A stretch of DNA of 64,000 nucleotides, taken from assembly GCF_006716695.1 (NCBI RefSeq), contig NZ_VFPN01000002.1:372001-436000 (forward strand), read 5' to 3'. Below are positions 9,142 through 18,614 of this stretch, one piece after another. Under the pieces are notes generated by a model. That model was given only the letters and a program-made list of their open reading frames with translations. It was not told where the DNA came from and did no database searches. The translations under genes were made by a program, and so were the position numbers. Within the stretch, counting starts at the first letter, position 1. Every line of letters starts with the position of its first letter. The stretch comes from Klugiella xanthotipulae (lineage in GTDB: Bacteria > Actinomycetota > Actinomycetes > Actinomycetales > Microbacteriaceae).

Positions 9142-10076
9142 CGGACCTCGTCTACGCCTCCGGTGCCGTGTGTTGGCGTCGAGTAGGCGACGAGCTGATG
9201 ATATTGCTCATCCACCGTACCCAACACAAGGATATTTCCTTCCCGAAGGGAAAACTTGACCCGGGCGAGACGCTGCCCATGACGGCTGTGCGCGAGGTGG
9301 AGGAGGAGACCGGACTTGCCGTGTCTCTCGGCGCAAACCTGGGCAGTATCCACTACCCGCTCCCCAAGGGGCGCGAGAAGTTTGTGCAGTACTGGGCCGC
9401 CGAGGTCTCGGAGGAGGCCGTTCAACGGTCCACCTTCATGCCCAACAAAGAGGTGGATGCCCTCATCTGGACCCCCCTGAAGAAGGTGCGCGCGGCCCTC
9501 GACTATCAGCAGGACAAGGAGATTTTCGACGTCTTCCTCGCCCTGGTCGAACGGCAGGCACACGACACCTTCTCTGTGGTGCTGCTGCGGCATGCTCAGG
9601 CGGAGCCCCGCGGCGAGGCGTTTCCCGTTGATCATCTGAGACCGCTCACCGGGTTGGGCCGCGGGCAGTCGCTCACGATTGCCCCCACTATCGCGGCGTT
9701 TGGCCGGGCCAAAATCCTCAGCAGCACCGCGGTGCGTTGTCGGCAAACCTCGGCCCCACTGGCCACGCTAACGAGCAAGAAGGTGGCAACCACGGAAGAC
9801 CTCAGCCAAGACGCCTGGGACGAGGGCACAGGCAATCTGCGCGGTGTTCTCGGCAAGGTGGTGCGGCAGCGGAAGAACGTTGTGCTGTGCAGCCACCGCC
9901 CCGTGTTGCCCGATATTGCGCGCGAGCTGGTGCTGGCCACCGGCACCATCCCGGGTGGCTATCTGACCGAGTCAACGGATCTTCCGGTCTCCGGGTTCTC
10001 CGTTTTCCACCTCTCACAGGAACACCCGAGCTCCGGCATCCTCTCCATCGAGACGTACCCTAAGCTCCTGTCTTAG
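9138..10076 (+). CDS. NUDIX hydrolase fused to histidine phosphatase (MutT1-type)
   Basis: A two-domain protein of 312 residues. The NUDIX box spans residues 38-60 (G38, E44, R52-E53, E56-E57, G59), and a histidine phosphatase domain follows from about 143, with RHA at 151-153 and a later [10 protein letters not shown]. This fusion is known in mycobacterial MutT1, which removes 8-oxo-dGTP and, by the NUDIX half, can act on diadenosine or other nucleotide polyphosphates. The start codon overlaps the ppk stop (ATGA), so ppk and this gene are translationally coupled. The link to polyphosphate or nucleotide turnover is inferred from that coupling. Confidence 0.9.
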   Translation: MTDLVYASGAVCWRRVGDELMILLIHRTQHKDISFPKGKLDPGETLPMTAVREVEEETGLAVSLGANLGSIHYPLPKGREKFVQYWAAEVSEEAVQRSTFMPNKEVDALIWTPLKKVRAALDYQQDKEIFDVFLALVERQAHDTFSVVLLRHAQAEPRGEAFPVDHLRPLTGLGRGQSLTIAPTIAAFGRAKILSSTAVRCRQTSAPLATLTSKKVATTEDLSQDAWDEGTGNLRGVLGKVVRQRKNVVLCSHRPVLPDIARELVLATGTIPGGYLTESTDLPVSGFSVFHLSQEHPSSGILSIETYPKLLS

Positions 10077-10097
10077 TCGTCATCACAGAACCGCTAA

Positions 10098-10127
10098 CTG
10101 GCCGGGCACCCCGTGGTGCCCGGCCAG
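10098..10127 (+). terminator. Terminator hairpin after the ppk-NUDIX unit
   Basis: A 13-bp perfect stem (10098-10110 with 10115-10127) and 4-nt loop, 21 nt after the NUDIX stop codon. No T-run follows. Confidence 0.7.
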
Positions 10128-10177
10128 CCACTCGTTAACCGGAACACTACCCGGCGGAGGAACCCGCGTTAACCGGC

Positions 10178-10213
10178 GACTGCCCCCGCACAACCAGGGT
10201 TGCGGGGGCAGTC
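10178..10213 (-). terminator. Terminator hairpin of the surface-protein gene
   Basis: A 13-bp perfect stem (10178-10190 with 10201-10213) and 10-nt loop just downstream of the reverse-strand surface-protein stop at 10228. Together with the hairpin at 10098-10127 it separates two converging units. Confidence 0.7.
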
Positions 10214-10227
10214 ATCGTGTGAGCGGA

Positions 10228-13200
10228 CTATACCGTGCGACGGCGGCGGCGAGCTGCCAGCAGCGCCCCTCCCCCGAGGAGCAGTATTCCAGCGAGCATC
10301 CCGATACCACCATCGGCACCCGTGATCACCAATTCATCCGGAGCGGTGAAGAGAGACGCAGAGGCATCGTCTTCAGCGGTCAGGTTCTCCCGGGGGTTGG
10401 CGGGGTCGGCCGCGGTAACGGTCGCAAGATTCGTATAGCCCTCGGACAGGGCATCCTGCGGAATGATTCGCGTAACAGTCTCGCCCGCCTTAATCAACGG
10501 GATTGTGGCGTAGTGGCCCAGCGCCGGATCGCCTAGCGCCACCTTGACCAGCGGATAGTTACCCGTGTTCGTGACACTCAGCCGCCAATAGACGCTATCA
10601 CCGCTGCCAACTTTAACCGTCTCACCCCAGGAGCCATCGGCCGAGACCGAGACATCCTTGGCAATGGTGATTCCCTTAACGAGGCCGTAGTAGAACGAAT
10701 CGTCGGCAGCCATCAGATCTGCAGCCCCCTGCTGGGGCGCCCTGGCTGAAGCCGTCACGGTGTTCTGGTACTGCCCTTCCCGAGCGGTTCCGGTTGCGGA
10801 GAGAACCTGCGACTGGCCTGGCGCAAGGGATGCAATCGTCTCGGTGAAGACGGTGTCTCCCGCGCTGTCCACATCGGCGACCTCCACGTTCGTCAGCGGC
10901 AACGTGCCCGTGTTAGTAACGGTGTACTCCCACGCGACCTCATCACCCGGGGTGAGGAAGGGTCCGGGGGCCGACGCCACATCCGTGCCATTTGTTGTCT
11001 TGACAACGGTTAGGCCGGAGGTACCCGCCAGGTACCAGGATTCATCCTGGGCGGGTGCGACGGGAGCGGCGAGAGTAGTACCGAGGTCATCCACCGCGAC
11101 AGCGTTGACCGTAGCAGTGTTATGGTACTGGCCGGCGATGGCCGGGGCACTCGCCGTGAAAGTACGGGTCTGACCGGGTAGAAGCGGCCCGGTCGCGGTG
11201 CTCGTGGGGACAAGCGTACCCGTCGCACCGGAGCCATCAACAAAGGCGTCCTCAACCGTGATCTGGTCGAGAGCGACGTCTCCGTCGTTGGTGACTGCGT
11301 AGGTCCATTCCACCGTGCTGCCCGTAGCCACAACGGCTCCAGGGGCGGCTGAGACGTCGATGCCATTGGTCTTCTTGACCACCGACATCTCGGGGTGTGC
11401 ATCCGCAGCAATCTGCGCCGGGTTCGAGGAAAGCGAGCGCTGCGCACTGTGGTACACCGCGTGGGCCTCGACCGTGTTGGTGGCCTCGGTGAGGTAGCTA
11501 ATTCCCGCAGGAACCTCAGTCGCCGGAACCTCCAGGGTGAAGTCCGCACCCACGTTCAGCTCCGGGACTGTAACACGGAACGCCGTGGCACCCGTCGGTG
11601 TTGTAGACCAGCTTCCGGTATCAGCCGAGGTAGCATCAACGGAGTACTCGACCGTCGAACCGGCGGGAGCGCCCGTAACCGGCGAGGTGAGCGTTACCCC
11701 AAAATCAGAGTTACGCGTGTCACCGTCGAAGGGCATCCTGTCAAAGACCACCAGGTCGCTCACCGGGTCAGTCAAGACGTTCTTCACGTACACCTGCCAG
11801 TCAGCCGTACCGGGAGAGGCAACGGAGGCAAATGTTGACCAGGGCCGCGACGCATCACTGCGGACAACTTTACCGATGAGCAGCCCACCTGCAGTTGCGA
11901 CCGTGGACTGCGCTGAGGCAACAGCCACGCGTGTGAGGTTAGCGTCCAGATCGAAGCTATCTGCCGCGTAATACGAGGGCCAGTATCCCATCCGAAGCGT
12001 TTTAACAGCATCATCGTTGGTGTAGGCCACCGAATACGTGTTCACACCCGTTCCCCCCGAGGCATAGGCCTGTGCCAGCACCGTCACAGGAACGTTGTAC
12101 TGGAAGCCCAGACCCTCGTAGCGGTTCTTGGGCGAACCGGCCAAGCGGATGGATTCCAGCGTGTCAAAGGTGAAGACCACGACCTGATGATCGCCATCCG
12201 CTGCGGTGACCGTGTTCGTGGTAATCGTCAGGCCGTTCCCGGGGGCGGGAACAGGAATGTTTGAGGTCACCGTTGTCGGTGACACCCGAGACACTCCCAC
12301 CGTGGGATCGTAGAACACACCGACCGGGAGCACCACGTTCATTACCGAGTTATCAAAGGAACGAACCGGGTCCAGGTTAGAGATGTTTGCCACGTAGTTG
12401 GCTGGTGAGCCCACCGTCAACGAAGCCGGTGCCGCGATGGTGGTAATGATCGGAACCTGGTCCTCCACAGTTGTGGTAGCACTGTCGTTCACCGTGGTGA
12501 CGGCGGCTCCACCCTCCAGCACACCCGAGGTTACAGCGGTGTTTTTGAGCGTGACAGAGCTGCCAGCGGCACCCTTGTTGATGGGGATATAGCTGGTGAA
12601 GACCTCCACCTCGGAGTTGTGGTGAATGGCCGCGTCCGTTGCTCCAGGCGACACAGTGACACGCCACCCCGTGATGCGCTCGCCACGGCCCAGATTCAGC
12701 ACCTGCCGGTACCCCTCCGAGACGAAGCCGTTTGACCCGCTCGTCTGCGTGTTCAGGAACAGGCTCTGTGCCGTGGTCAGGCCCGCACCGTACGTTTTCC
12801 AGTCGCTACTCGCGGTTGTGGTGTACTCAAACGTATACGGGATATCGGCCCGAATCAGCGTGGAATTGAAGCCCACCCGGAGACGGTAGACATCGCTCTG
12901 TGCATAAAAATCGGCATTTTCTGCACTCTGGGCAGAAGAATCCTCCAGCACGATACGGTCGAGACCCTCGGAATCCACATCGTTCAAGAATGACCCGGCA
13001 ACTCGGAAGGCGGGAAGCCAGTCTCCGTTGTAGTAGGTGTAGTTATCGCTGTTCCCGTCAACGTATGCATGCTTTGTCATGTGGAGGCGTTTGTCGGCCC
13101 CCTGAATGATTGCCGGAGAGGAGGCGGTTGCTGTCGGCCGAGCCTGCCAGGTTCCGCTGAAGTCACGAACATCGAGCGCCACAACGTTTGCGGGGGGAGT

Positions 13201-14073
13201 TATCCCAGCGGCAAATGCGCCCTCAGGGAAGTTCACGGTAATCCAGAGTTGATGGTCCACATCATCCAGATGGGCCTGACTCGGACCGTACGGCGTGCCC
13301 GTGCGCTCCCACACGGCAGTCTGTCCTGTCGCCGCACTGCCGGTAACCGTCCAGGCACCGCCCACGCTGGAATAGGTGTCCGTGATCGTTGCACCGGCCG
13401 GCAGGGTATCCGTGAGACGCTGGCCCCACGAGGTGAGCGTGTCGGACTGCTCACTCGGGGTATCGGTACTCACGTTGAAGTAGTAGGTGACATCCCGGTT
13501 GTTACTCCCGACCACGGTCACAGCGGACTTCACCGGCGAGTAATTGAGGTTTCCGGTGATGCGGGTACTGGCCGTGGCCGGAGCAACCGCACCGCCGGGA
13601 CCGTCGCTACCGGACAGGGTCGTGGTGAGCACCGTTGAGGTATCCATCTTCTCGGGCTCGACAGGTTTGACCGTAAAAATGAATGTGCTGAGACTCTCGG
13701 TCAGGTCTCGCAGGGTGAAGATGACGACTCCCGTCGTGGCATCGTACGTATACGACTTCACCGCCGAGTCTGGGCCAACGGGTACGGCCTCGAAGGCCAG
13801 GCCCGGGGCGAGTTGGGCGGTGAGCACGATGCCCGTTGCCGGAGAGCCGACCTGAGCATCCGCATCCACCGTTACGGTGTATGAGAAGCCCTGCCGGACG
13901 GCGACCGAGGCTGGTGCCTCGATCTCAACCGTGTAGTCGCCGATAGCCGCGGTGGCTGCTCCGGCTCCCGTGACGAGAAGCACGCTCGCGGCCAGCAGCG
14001 TTACTACTGCTAGCGCCACGCTGCGTAACCAATGTTTTACTGTGGATTTTTGTGTCCACGACGATGACGTCAT
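10228..14073 (-). CDS. Large wall-anchored surface protein with DUF11-like repeats
   Basis: A 1281-residue secreted protein. The N-terminus has a basic region and hydrophobic signal segment (VALAVVTLLAASVLLVTGAGA). Residues about 40-890 resemble Ig-like/isopeptide-type adhesin domains. About 895-1240 hold three tandem DUF11-like repeats, each opening with a TNG or similar strand and containing VTNTGxxPL (EWTYAVTNDGDVAL, WEYTVTNTGTLPL, WRLSVTNTGNYPL). The C-terminus is a sorting signal: LVITG at 1248-1252, a hydrophobic helix and RRRRRTV. LVITG departs from LPXTG, so the sortase class is uncertain, and no sortase gene is visible here. It is divergent from pstS, with GGTAGGG before its ATG. Role in adhesion is inference. 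Confidence 0.85.
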   Translation of the reverse strand: MTSSSWTQKSTVKHWLRSVALAVVTLLAASVLLVTGAGAATAAIGDYTVEIEAPASVAVRQGFSYTVTVDADAQVGSPATGIVLTAQLAPGLAFEAVPVGPDSAVKSYTYDATTGVVIFTLRDLTESLSTFIFTVKPVEPEKMDTSTVLTTTLSGSDGPGGAVAPATASTRITGNLNYSPVKSAVTVVGSNNRDVTYYFNVSTDTPSEQSDTLTSWGQRLTDTLPAGATITDTYSSVGGAWTVTGSAATGQTAVWERTGTPYGPSQAHLDDVDHQLWITVNFPEGAFAAGITPPANVVALDVRDFSGTWQARPTATASSPAIIQGADKRLHMTKHAYVDGNSDNYTYYNGDWLPAFRVAGSFLNDVDSEGLDRIVLEDSSAQSAENADFYAQSDVYRLRVGFNSTLIRADIPYTFEYTTTASSDWKTYGAGLTTAQSLFLNTQTSGSNGFVSEGYRQVLNLGRGERITGWRVTVSPGATDAAIHHNSEVEVFTSYIPINKGAAGSSVTLKNTAVTSGVLEGGAAVTTVNDSATTTVEDQVPIITTIAAPASLTVGSPANYVANISNLDPVRSFDNSVMNVVLPVGVFYDPTVGVSRVSPTTVTSNIPVPAPGNGLTITTNTVTAADGDHQVVVFTFDTLESIRLAGSPKNRYEGLGFQYNVPVTVLAQAYASGGTGVNTYSVAYTNDDAVKTLRMGYWPSYYAADSFDLDANLTRVAVASAQSTVATAGGLLIGKVVRSDASRPWSTFASVASPGTADWQVYVKNVLTDPVSDLVVFDRMPFDGDTRNSDFGVTLTSPVTGAPAGSTVEYSVDATSADTGSWSTTPTGATAFRVTVPELNVGADFTLEVPATEVPAGISYLTEATNTVEAHAVYHSAQRSLSSNPAQIAADAHPEMSVVKKTNGIDVSAAPGAVVATGSTVEWTYAVTNDGDVALDQITVEDAFVDGSGATGTLVPTSTATGPLLPGQTRTFTASAPAIAGQYHNTATVNAVAVDDLGTTLAAPVAPAQDESWYLAGTSGLTVVKTTNGTDVASAPGPFLTPGDEVAWEYTVTNTGTLPLTNVEVADVDSAGDTVFTETIASLAPGQSQVLSATGTAREGQYQNTVTASARAPQQGAADLMAADDSFYYGLVKGITIAKDVSVSADGSWGETVKVGSGDSVYWRLSVTNTGNYPLVKVALGDPALGHYATIPLIKAGETVTRIIPQDALSEGYTNLATVTAADPANPRENLTAEDDASASLFTAPDELVITGADGGIGMLAGILLLGGGALLAARRRRRTV

Positions 14074-14386
14074 GTGCCCTACCTAACTTGCGCACCGCAT
14101 CCCAATCCCGTGAGAGGCGAAACGAATTTTCCCAAAAATAAATGGTCGTACACGTATACAAGACGAGATGCTGCCCGGATCGTGACGCATGACCCGATCA
14201 TTTAGCAGACATACAGCCCGTCAGTACAAGCAACACGGTAGCACCATCTTTAATGCGGAAAATCCGCCCAGCGTTAACCATCCGTTCACTCTCAGGGGGG
14301 AGACTCGTCACCGGCGGTGCCTAGTGTTCAGAACGAACCGGAGGGTTCTTCACAGCACCACTTACGCAATAGAACGGACACTGTAC
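14074..14386. promoter_or_regulatory. Divergent intergenic region between surface-protein gene and pstS
   Basis: A 313-nt non-coding stretch, relatively AT-rich at 14120-14270, serving both genes. It contains the PHO-box-like repeat at 14273-14290 and a possible -10 (TAGTGT, 14322-14327) on the pstS side. I see no clear -35, which is common at activator-dependent promoters. No gene was found in it. Confidence 0.6.
14273..14290 (+). promoter_or_regulatory. PHO-box-like direct repeat upstream of pstS
   Basis: Two units, GTTAACC (14273-14279) and GTTCACT (14284-14290), lie exactly 11 nt apart and each matches the actinobacterial GTTCACC core at 6 of 7 positions. This is the expected RegX3/PhoP operator for pstS induction under phosphate starvation. 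Confidence 0.6.
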
Positions 14387-15484
14387 GTGAGATTCTCAAC
14401 CACGAGCACGGCGGTCGCGCTGGCCGCTATCACCACTCTCGCCCTTACCTCCTGTGCCGCCAACGAGTCCGGCGGAACCACCTCCACCAGCGACGGGGCG
14501 GCACTCAGCGGCACCATTGCCGGCATCGGAGCGTCTTCTCAGGGCAGCGCCCAGGAGGCCTGGATTGCCTCGTTCCAGACCGCAAACGCCGACGTGACGA
14601 TCAACTACTCACCGGACGGTTCCGGTGCTGGCCGTAAGGCATTCATCGCCGGTGGTGTCGCCTTTGCCGGCTCAGACTCCGCCCTGAACGATGAGGAGTT
14701 GGCTGGCTCCTTCGGCTCATGCGCGGCCGACAGCACAGCAATTGACCTCCCCGTCTACATCTCGCCAATCGCCGTGATCTATAACGTGGACGGCGTGGAC
14801 AACCTCAAGCTTGACGCAGCCACACTCGCCAAGATCTTCAAGGGAGACATCAGCACCTGGAACGACCCGGCCATCGCGGCACTCAACCCGGACGCAACTC
14901 TGCCGAGCGCCAACATCACGCGGGTCAACCGCTCGGATGACTCGGGCACCACCAAAAACTTCAGCGACTACCTTTTCCAGAACGTCCCCAAAATCTGGGA
15001 CGCTGAGCCCGCCGACGCTTTCCCCTACACGGGTGGCGAAGCGGCTAAGGGAACCTCCGGGGTTGCGGATGCCGTGGCGAACGGAACCAACACGATTGGC
15101 TACGCTGACGCCTCCGCCGCCGAGCCCCGTAACCTGAATGTGGCCGAGATCAAGGTGGGAGACAAATTCGTCGCTTTTTCACCCGAAGCTGCTGCAGCAG
15201 TCGTTGACGCTTCACCCTTGGCCGAAGGTCGCGGTGAGAACGACCTCGCGATCACGATTGACCGCACCACGACCGAGGCCAACACCTACCCGCTCGTGCT
15301 GGTGAGCTACATCATCGCCTGCCAGGAGTACTCAGACCCCAACACCGCCTCGATCGTGTCGTCGTACCTGAACTTTATCGCCAGCCCCGAGGGCCAGAAA
15401 GAAGCGGCTGACAAGGCCGGATCGGCACCCATCTCCGACTCGCTTTCCGAGAAGGTGACCGCCGCCATCGGCACCATCAAGTAA
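14387..15484 (+). CDS. pstS: Phosphate-binding lipoprotein PstS
   Basis: Extracytoplasmic receptor of the high-affinity phosphate ABC transporter. The GTG at 14387 opens a signal peptide ending in a lipobox, LTSC, with the lipidated Cys at residue 23; the frame is open further upstream, but that part is not signal-like. The 365-residue protein has PstS ligand-loop features: IGASSQGSAQEAW near the N-terminus, FAGSDSAL in place of the usual SD loop, and NRSDDSGTTKNFSDYL. It is the first gene of pstSCAB and lies behind a PHO-box-like repeat. Confidence 0.95.
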   Translation: MRFSTTSTAVALAAITTLALTSCAANESGGTTSTSDGAALSGTIAGIGASSQGSAQEAWIASFQTANADVTINYSPDGSGAGRKAFIAGGVAFAGSDSALNDEELAGSFGSCAADSTAIDLPVYISPIAVIYNVDGVDNLKLDAATLAKIFKGDISTWNDPAIAALNPDATLPSANITRVNRSDDSGTTKNFSDYLFQNVPKIWDAEPADAFPYTGGEAAKGTSGVADAVANGTNTIGYADASAAEPRNLNVAEIKVGDKFVAFSPEAAAAVVDASPLAEGRGENDLAITIDRTTTEANTYPLVLVSYIIACQEYSDPNTASIVSSYLNFIASPEGQKEAADKAGSAPISDSLSEKVTAAIGTIK

Positions 15485-15490
15485 GACTCA

Positions 15491-15527
15491 ACCGGGGTGT
15501 GTGCGGTGATGCAGCACACACCCCGGT
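15491..15527 (+). terminator. Intercistronic hairpin between pstS and pstC
   Basis: A 14-bp perfect stem (15491-15504 with 15514-15527) with a 9-nt loop, 7 nt after the pstS stop. It could act as a partial terminator or 3'-end stabiliser, letting pstS be made in excess over the membrane components. Confidence 0.65.
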
Positions 15528-15592
15528 CGTTGTTCATCATCCACCACCAGCGACAGAGAACCGCGAGCGCGGGCAGAAAGGCAGCACCGTCC

Positions 15593-16639
15593 ATGAGCGA
15601 CACCAGCGTGCAGGACACCGGACAGGACAGCCTGCGCGATACTCCCCGCTCGGCAGAGACTCCGCCGCAGGACCATCAGCCGCGAACCCAAGAACCACCG
15701 ACCACCACCGGCACCCCCCGACGACCCCTGCGCCGCCTGGGGGATCTGCTGTACTCGGGCACGTCGCGCACCGCGGGTATCTTGATCCTCGTCACCCTCG
15801 CGGCTGTGGCGATCTTCCTGGTGGCCCAGAGCATCCCTGCGCTCACCGTTGATCCCGCCGAGTTGAAGGGTGCCCCCACAAGTTTCTGGGTCTATGTGGC
15901 CCCGCTCGCGTTTGGGACCGTGTGGGCCGCCGCCCTCGCTCTGCTTTTCGCCCTGCCCGTGGCGATTGGTATCGCCCTCTTCATTTCGCACTACGCGCCC
16001 CGCAAACTCGCCCAGGGCCTCGGCTATGTGATCGACCTGCTCGCCGCCGTGCCCTCCGTGGTCTTCGGCCTGTGGGGCATCAAAGTGCTCGCGCCGGGTG
16101 TACAGCCCGTCTACGCGTGGCTGACCGAAAATATGGGCTGGTTTCCGCTGTTTAGTGGCCAAGCCTCCGGAACCGGACGTACCATCCTGACCGTCGCTAT
16201 CGTGCTCGCGGTCATGATTCTGCCGATCATCACGGCACTCTGCCGCGAAGTATTTCTCCAGACCCCTCGCCTGCATGAGGAGGCCGCGCTTGCCCTCGGG
16301 GCGACACGCTGGGAGATGGTGCGGGTAGCGGTGCTGCCGTTTGGCCGGGCCGGGATCGTCTCGGCCTCAATGCTCGGCCTCGGCCGTGCGCTCGGCGAGA
16401 CCATGGCTGTGGCAATGGTGCTCTCACCCGCGACCGTGATCAGCTTTGCTCTGCTCACCTCTAGCAACCCCACCACGATCGCGGCCAATATTGCGCTCAA
16501 CTTTCCCGAGGCGTTTGGCGTCAACGTCAACGCACTCATCGCCACCGGGCTGGTGCTCTTTGTCATCACCCTGCTGGTCAACTCGGTGGCCCGCATCATT
16601 GTCAACCGCCGCAAGGCCTTCTCAGGGGCAAACTCATGA
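15593..16639 (+). CDS. pstC: Phosphate ABC transporter permease PstC
   Basis: A 348-residue inner-membrane permease. A hydrophilic Pro/Thr-rich leader of about 55 residues precedes six hydrophobic helices. The ABC permease EAA-type loop is visible as EEAALALGATRWEMVRVAVLPFGRAG, followed by GLGRALGETMAV. The ATG at 15593 follows AGAAAGG; longer frames read into the intercistronic hairpin. It overlaps pstA by ATGA, so the two are translationally coupled and form the heterodimeric channel. Confidence 0.95.
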   Translation: MSDTSVQDTGQDSLRDTPRSAETPPQDHQPRTQEPPTTTGTPRRPLRRLGDLLYSGTSRTAGILILVTLAAVAIFLVAQSIPALTVDPAELKGAPTSFWVYVAPLAFGTVWAAALALLFALPVAIGIALFISHYAPRKLAQGLGYVIDLLAAVPSVVFGLWGIKVLAPGVQPVYAWLTENMGWFPLFSGQASGTGRTILTVAIVLAVMILPIITALCREVFLQTPRLHEEAALALGATRWEMVRVAVLPFGRAGIVSASMLGLGRALGETMAVAMVLSPATVISFALLTSSNPTTIAANIALNFPEAFGVNVNALIATGLVLFVITLLVNSVARIIVNRRKAFSGANS

Positions 16640-17718
16640 CAACGGCAACACTCTCCCGCCCCCGCGCCAACCCACTGACGGCGGGGCGGCTGCCCCGCTG
16701 GGCTCCGTGGGCACTCCTGGTCACCAGCATGGCTGTCTCCGCGATACTCTTTGCCCTCGTCATGCTGTCGGAGAAGAGTGACGAGCTCAATCTCTTCGGC
16801 ATCCTGCTGGTGGGAGCCGTGCTCTACGCGGTGCTCATCTTCACGTTTGCCTGGCTCGCAGAGGGCCACCGGCGTGCGGTTGATCGGCTGATGACCACGC
16901 TCATCACGAGTGCGTTTATTCTGGCACTTTTCCCACTTGTCTCGCTGCTATGGACCGTGATTGCCGGCGGCCTCGCCCGGATGGACTCCGAGTTCTTCAG
17001 CTACTCAATGCGCAATGTGACCGGTGAAGGCGGCGGGGCCGTGCACGCCATCCTGGGTACGCTACAGATCACGGGGCTGGCCACGCTCATCTCTGTGCCG
17101 GTAGGCCTCTTCACCGCCATCTATCTCGTGGAGTACGGTCGCGGCTGGCTCGCGCGGGCAATCACCTTCTTTATCGATGTGATGACGGGAATCCCGTCCA
17201 TTGTCGCCGGTCTCTTCGCTTTTGCCCTGTTTGCGATGTTCTTCGGCCCGGGCGTACGGATGGGGTTTGGCGGGGCGGTGGCGCTCTCGGTCCTGATGAT
17301 CCCCGTGGTCGTGCGCTCCTCCGAGGAAATGCTCAAACTCGTGCCCAACGAGCTACGCGAGGCAAGCTTTGCGCTCGGCGTGCCCAAGTGGTTGACCATC
17401 TCAAAAGTAGTCATCCCCACCGCCATTGCCGGCATCACGACGGGCGTGATGATCTCGATCTCGCGCGTCATCGGGGAAACCGCTCCCCTGCTCATCATCG
17501 CCGGCTTCACCACGAGCATGAACTACAACATGTTCAACGGGCCCGTGATGACGCTGCCGGTCTTCGTCTACAACTCCTACGCCAACCCCGGGACAGATGT
17601 GGGCGCTTACCTCGACCGCGCCTGGGCCGGGGCGCTCACGCTCATCCTGATCGTGATGCTCCTCAACCTCGGAGCCCGCATCATCGCCCGCGTCTTCTCA
17701 CCCAAGCTCAGCCGCTAG
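16636..17718 (+). CDS. pstA: Phosphate ABC transporter permease PstA
   Basis: A 360-residue membrane permease and partner of PstC. The permease core lies in about residues 130-350, with the coupling loop NELREASFALGVPKWLTISKVV and the PstA ending RVIGETAPLLIIAGFTTSMNYN. The N-terminal 110 residues carry three additional hydrophobic segments. The start overlaps the pstC stop, and pstB follows after 21 nt. Confidence 0.95.
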   Translation: MTTATLSRPRANPLTAGRLPRWAPWALLVTSMAVSAILFALVMLSEKSDELNLFGILLVGAVLYAVLIFTFAWLAEGHRRAVDRLMTTLITSAFILALFPLVSLLWTVIAGGLARMDSEFFSYSMRNVTGEGGGAVHAILGTLQITGLATLISVPVGLFTAIYLVEYGRGWLARAITFFIDVMTGIPSIVAGLFAFALFAMFFGPGVRMGFGGAVALSVLMIPVVVRSSEEMLKLVPNELREASFALGVPKWLTISKVVIPTAIAGITTGVMISISRVIGETAPLLIIAGFTTSMNYNMFNGPVMTLPVFVYNSYANPGTDVGAYLDRAWAGALTLILIVMLLNLGARIIARVFSPKLSR

Positions 17719-17739
17719 TCGCCACCACGAAGGACAACC

Positions 17740-18519
17740 GTGTCAAAACGAATCGAAGTCTCTAACCTCAATGTGTACTACTCCTCCTTCCTGGCGGTCG
17801 AGGAGGTAAACCTCACGATCAACCCGCGCAGTGTGACAGCGTTCATCGGCCCGAGCGGTTGCGGCAAGTCCACACTTCTGCGCACGCTCAACCGGATGCA
17901 TGAGGTGATTCCGGGTGCTCGTGTGGAAGGTGAGGTGCTGGTAGACGGCAATAACCTCTACGCCAACGGGGTTGACCCGGTGCTCGTGCGACGCCAGGTG
18001 GGCATGGTTTTCCAACGCCCCAACCCTTTCCCCACGATGTCTATCCGAGAGAACGTGCTCGCCGGGGTGCGACTCAACAACCGCAAGATCTCCAAATCAG
18101 ATGCGGAGGAGCTGGTGGAGCGCTCCCTCGGTGGAGCCAACCTCTGGAACGAGGTCAAGGATCGCCTCGACAAGCCCGGGTCGGGTCTCTCGGGTGGCCA
18201 GCAGCAGCGCCTGTGCATTGCACGAGCAATCGCGGTGTCCCCCGACGTGCTGTTGATGGACGAGCCGTGTTCAGCCCTCGACCCGATCTCCACCCTCGCC
18301 ATTGAGGACCTGATCGAGAACCTCAAGAAGGACTACACGATTGTGATCGTCACCCACAATATGCAGCAGGCCTCGCGCGTCTCTGACCGCACGGCGTTCT
18401 TCAACATCGCGGGCACGGGCAAACCGGGCAAGCTGATCGAGTACGACGACACCACCACGATCTTCTCCTCACCCTCGGTGCAGGCCACCGAGGACTACGT
18501 GTCGGGCCGATTCGGATAG
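17740..18519 (+). CDS. pstB: Phosphate ABC transporter ATPase PstB
   Basis: A 259-residue ATPase driving phosphate import. Walker A is at residues 37-45 (GPSGCGKST), with [11 protein letters not shown] (Q-loop), [14 protein letters not shown] (signature), [12 protein letters not shown] (Walker B) and a switch His in [10 protein letters not shown]. The NPFP phrase is diagnostic of PstB. The GTG start at 17740 follows GAAGGAC. Last gene of pstSCAB and followed by two hairpins. Confidence 0.97.
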   Translation: MSKRIEVSNLNVYYSSFLAVEEVNLTINPRSVTAFIGPSGCGKSTLLRTLNRMHEVIPGARVEGEVLVDGNNLYANGVDPVLVRRQVGMVFQRPNPFPTMSIRENVLAGVRLNNRKISKSDAEELVERSLGGANLWNEVKDRLDKPGSGLSGGQQQRLCIARAIAVSPDVLLMDEPCSALDPISTLAIEDLIENLKKDYTIVIVTHNMQQASRVSDRTAFFNIAGTGKPGKLIEYDDTTTIFSSPSVQATEDYVSGRFG

Positions 18520-18534
18520 TGCGCCACCAAACGA

Positions 18535-18566
18535 GGGAAGGCCTGCCCCCAGGGGCGGGCCTTCCC
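18535..18566 (+). terminator. Terminator after pstB
   Basis: A 14-bp stem with one G-T pair: 18537-18550 pairs with 18552-18565 around a one-nucleotide centre. It lies 15 nt after the pstB stop. Confidence 0.7.
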
Positions 18567-18614
18567 CGTTAACAAGCGCGAGTGCCGGACCACAGAAACG
18601 CCTCTCGGCGGAAG

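Noticed and set aside
8709-9746. 345-codon minus-strand frame
   Set aside because: Antisense to ppk and the NUDIX gene, which have intact catalytic motifs.
10134-10174. Two GTTAACC words as a PHO box
   Set aside because: They are 34 nt apart, lie between terminators of converging genes and precede no start; GTTAAC also occurs elsewhere in this window.
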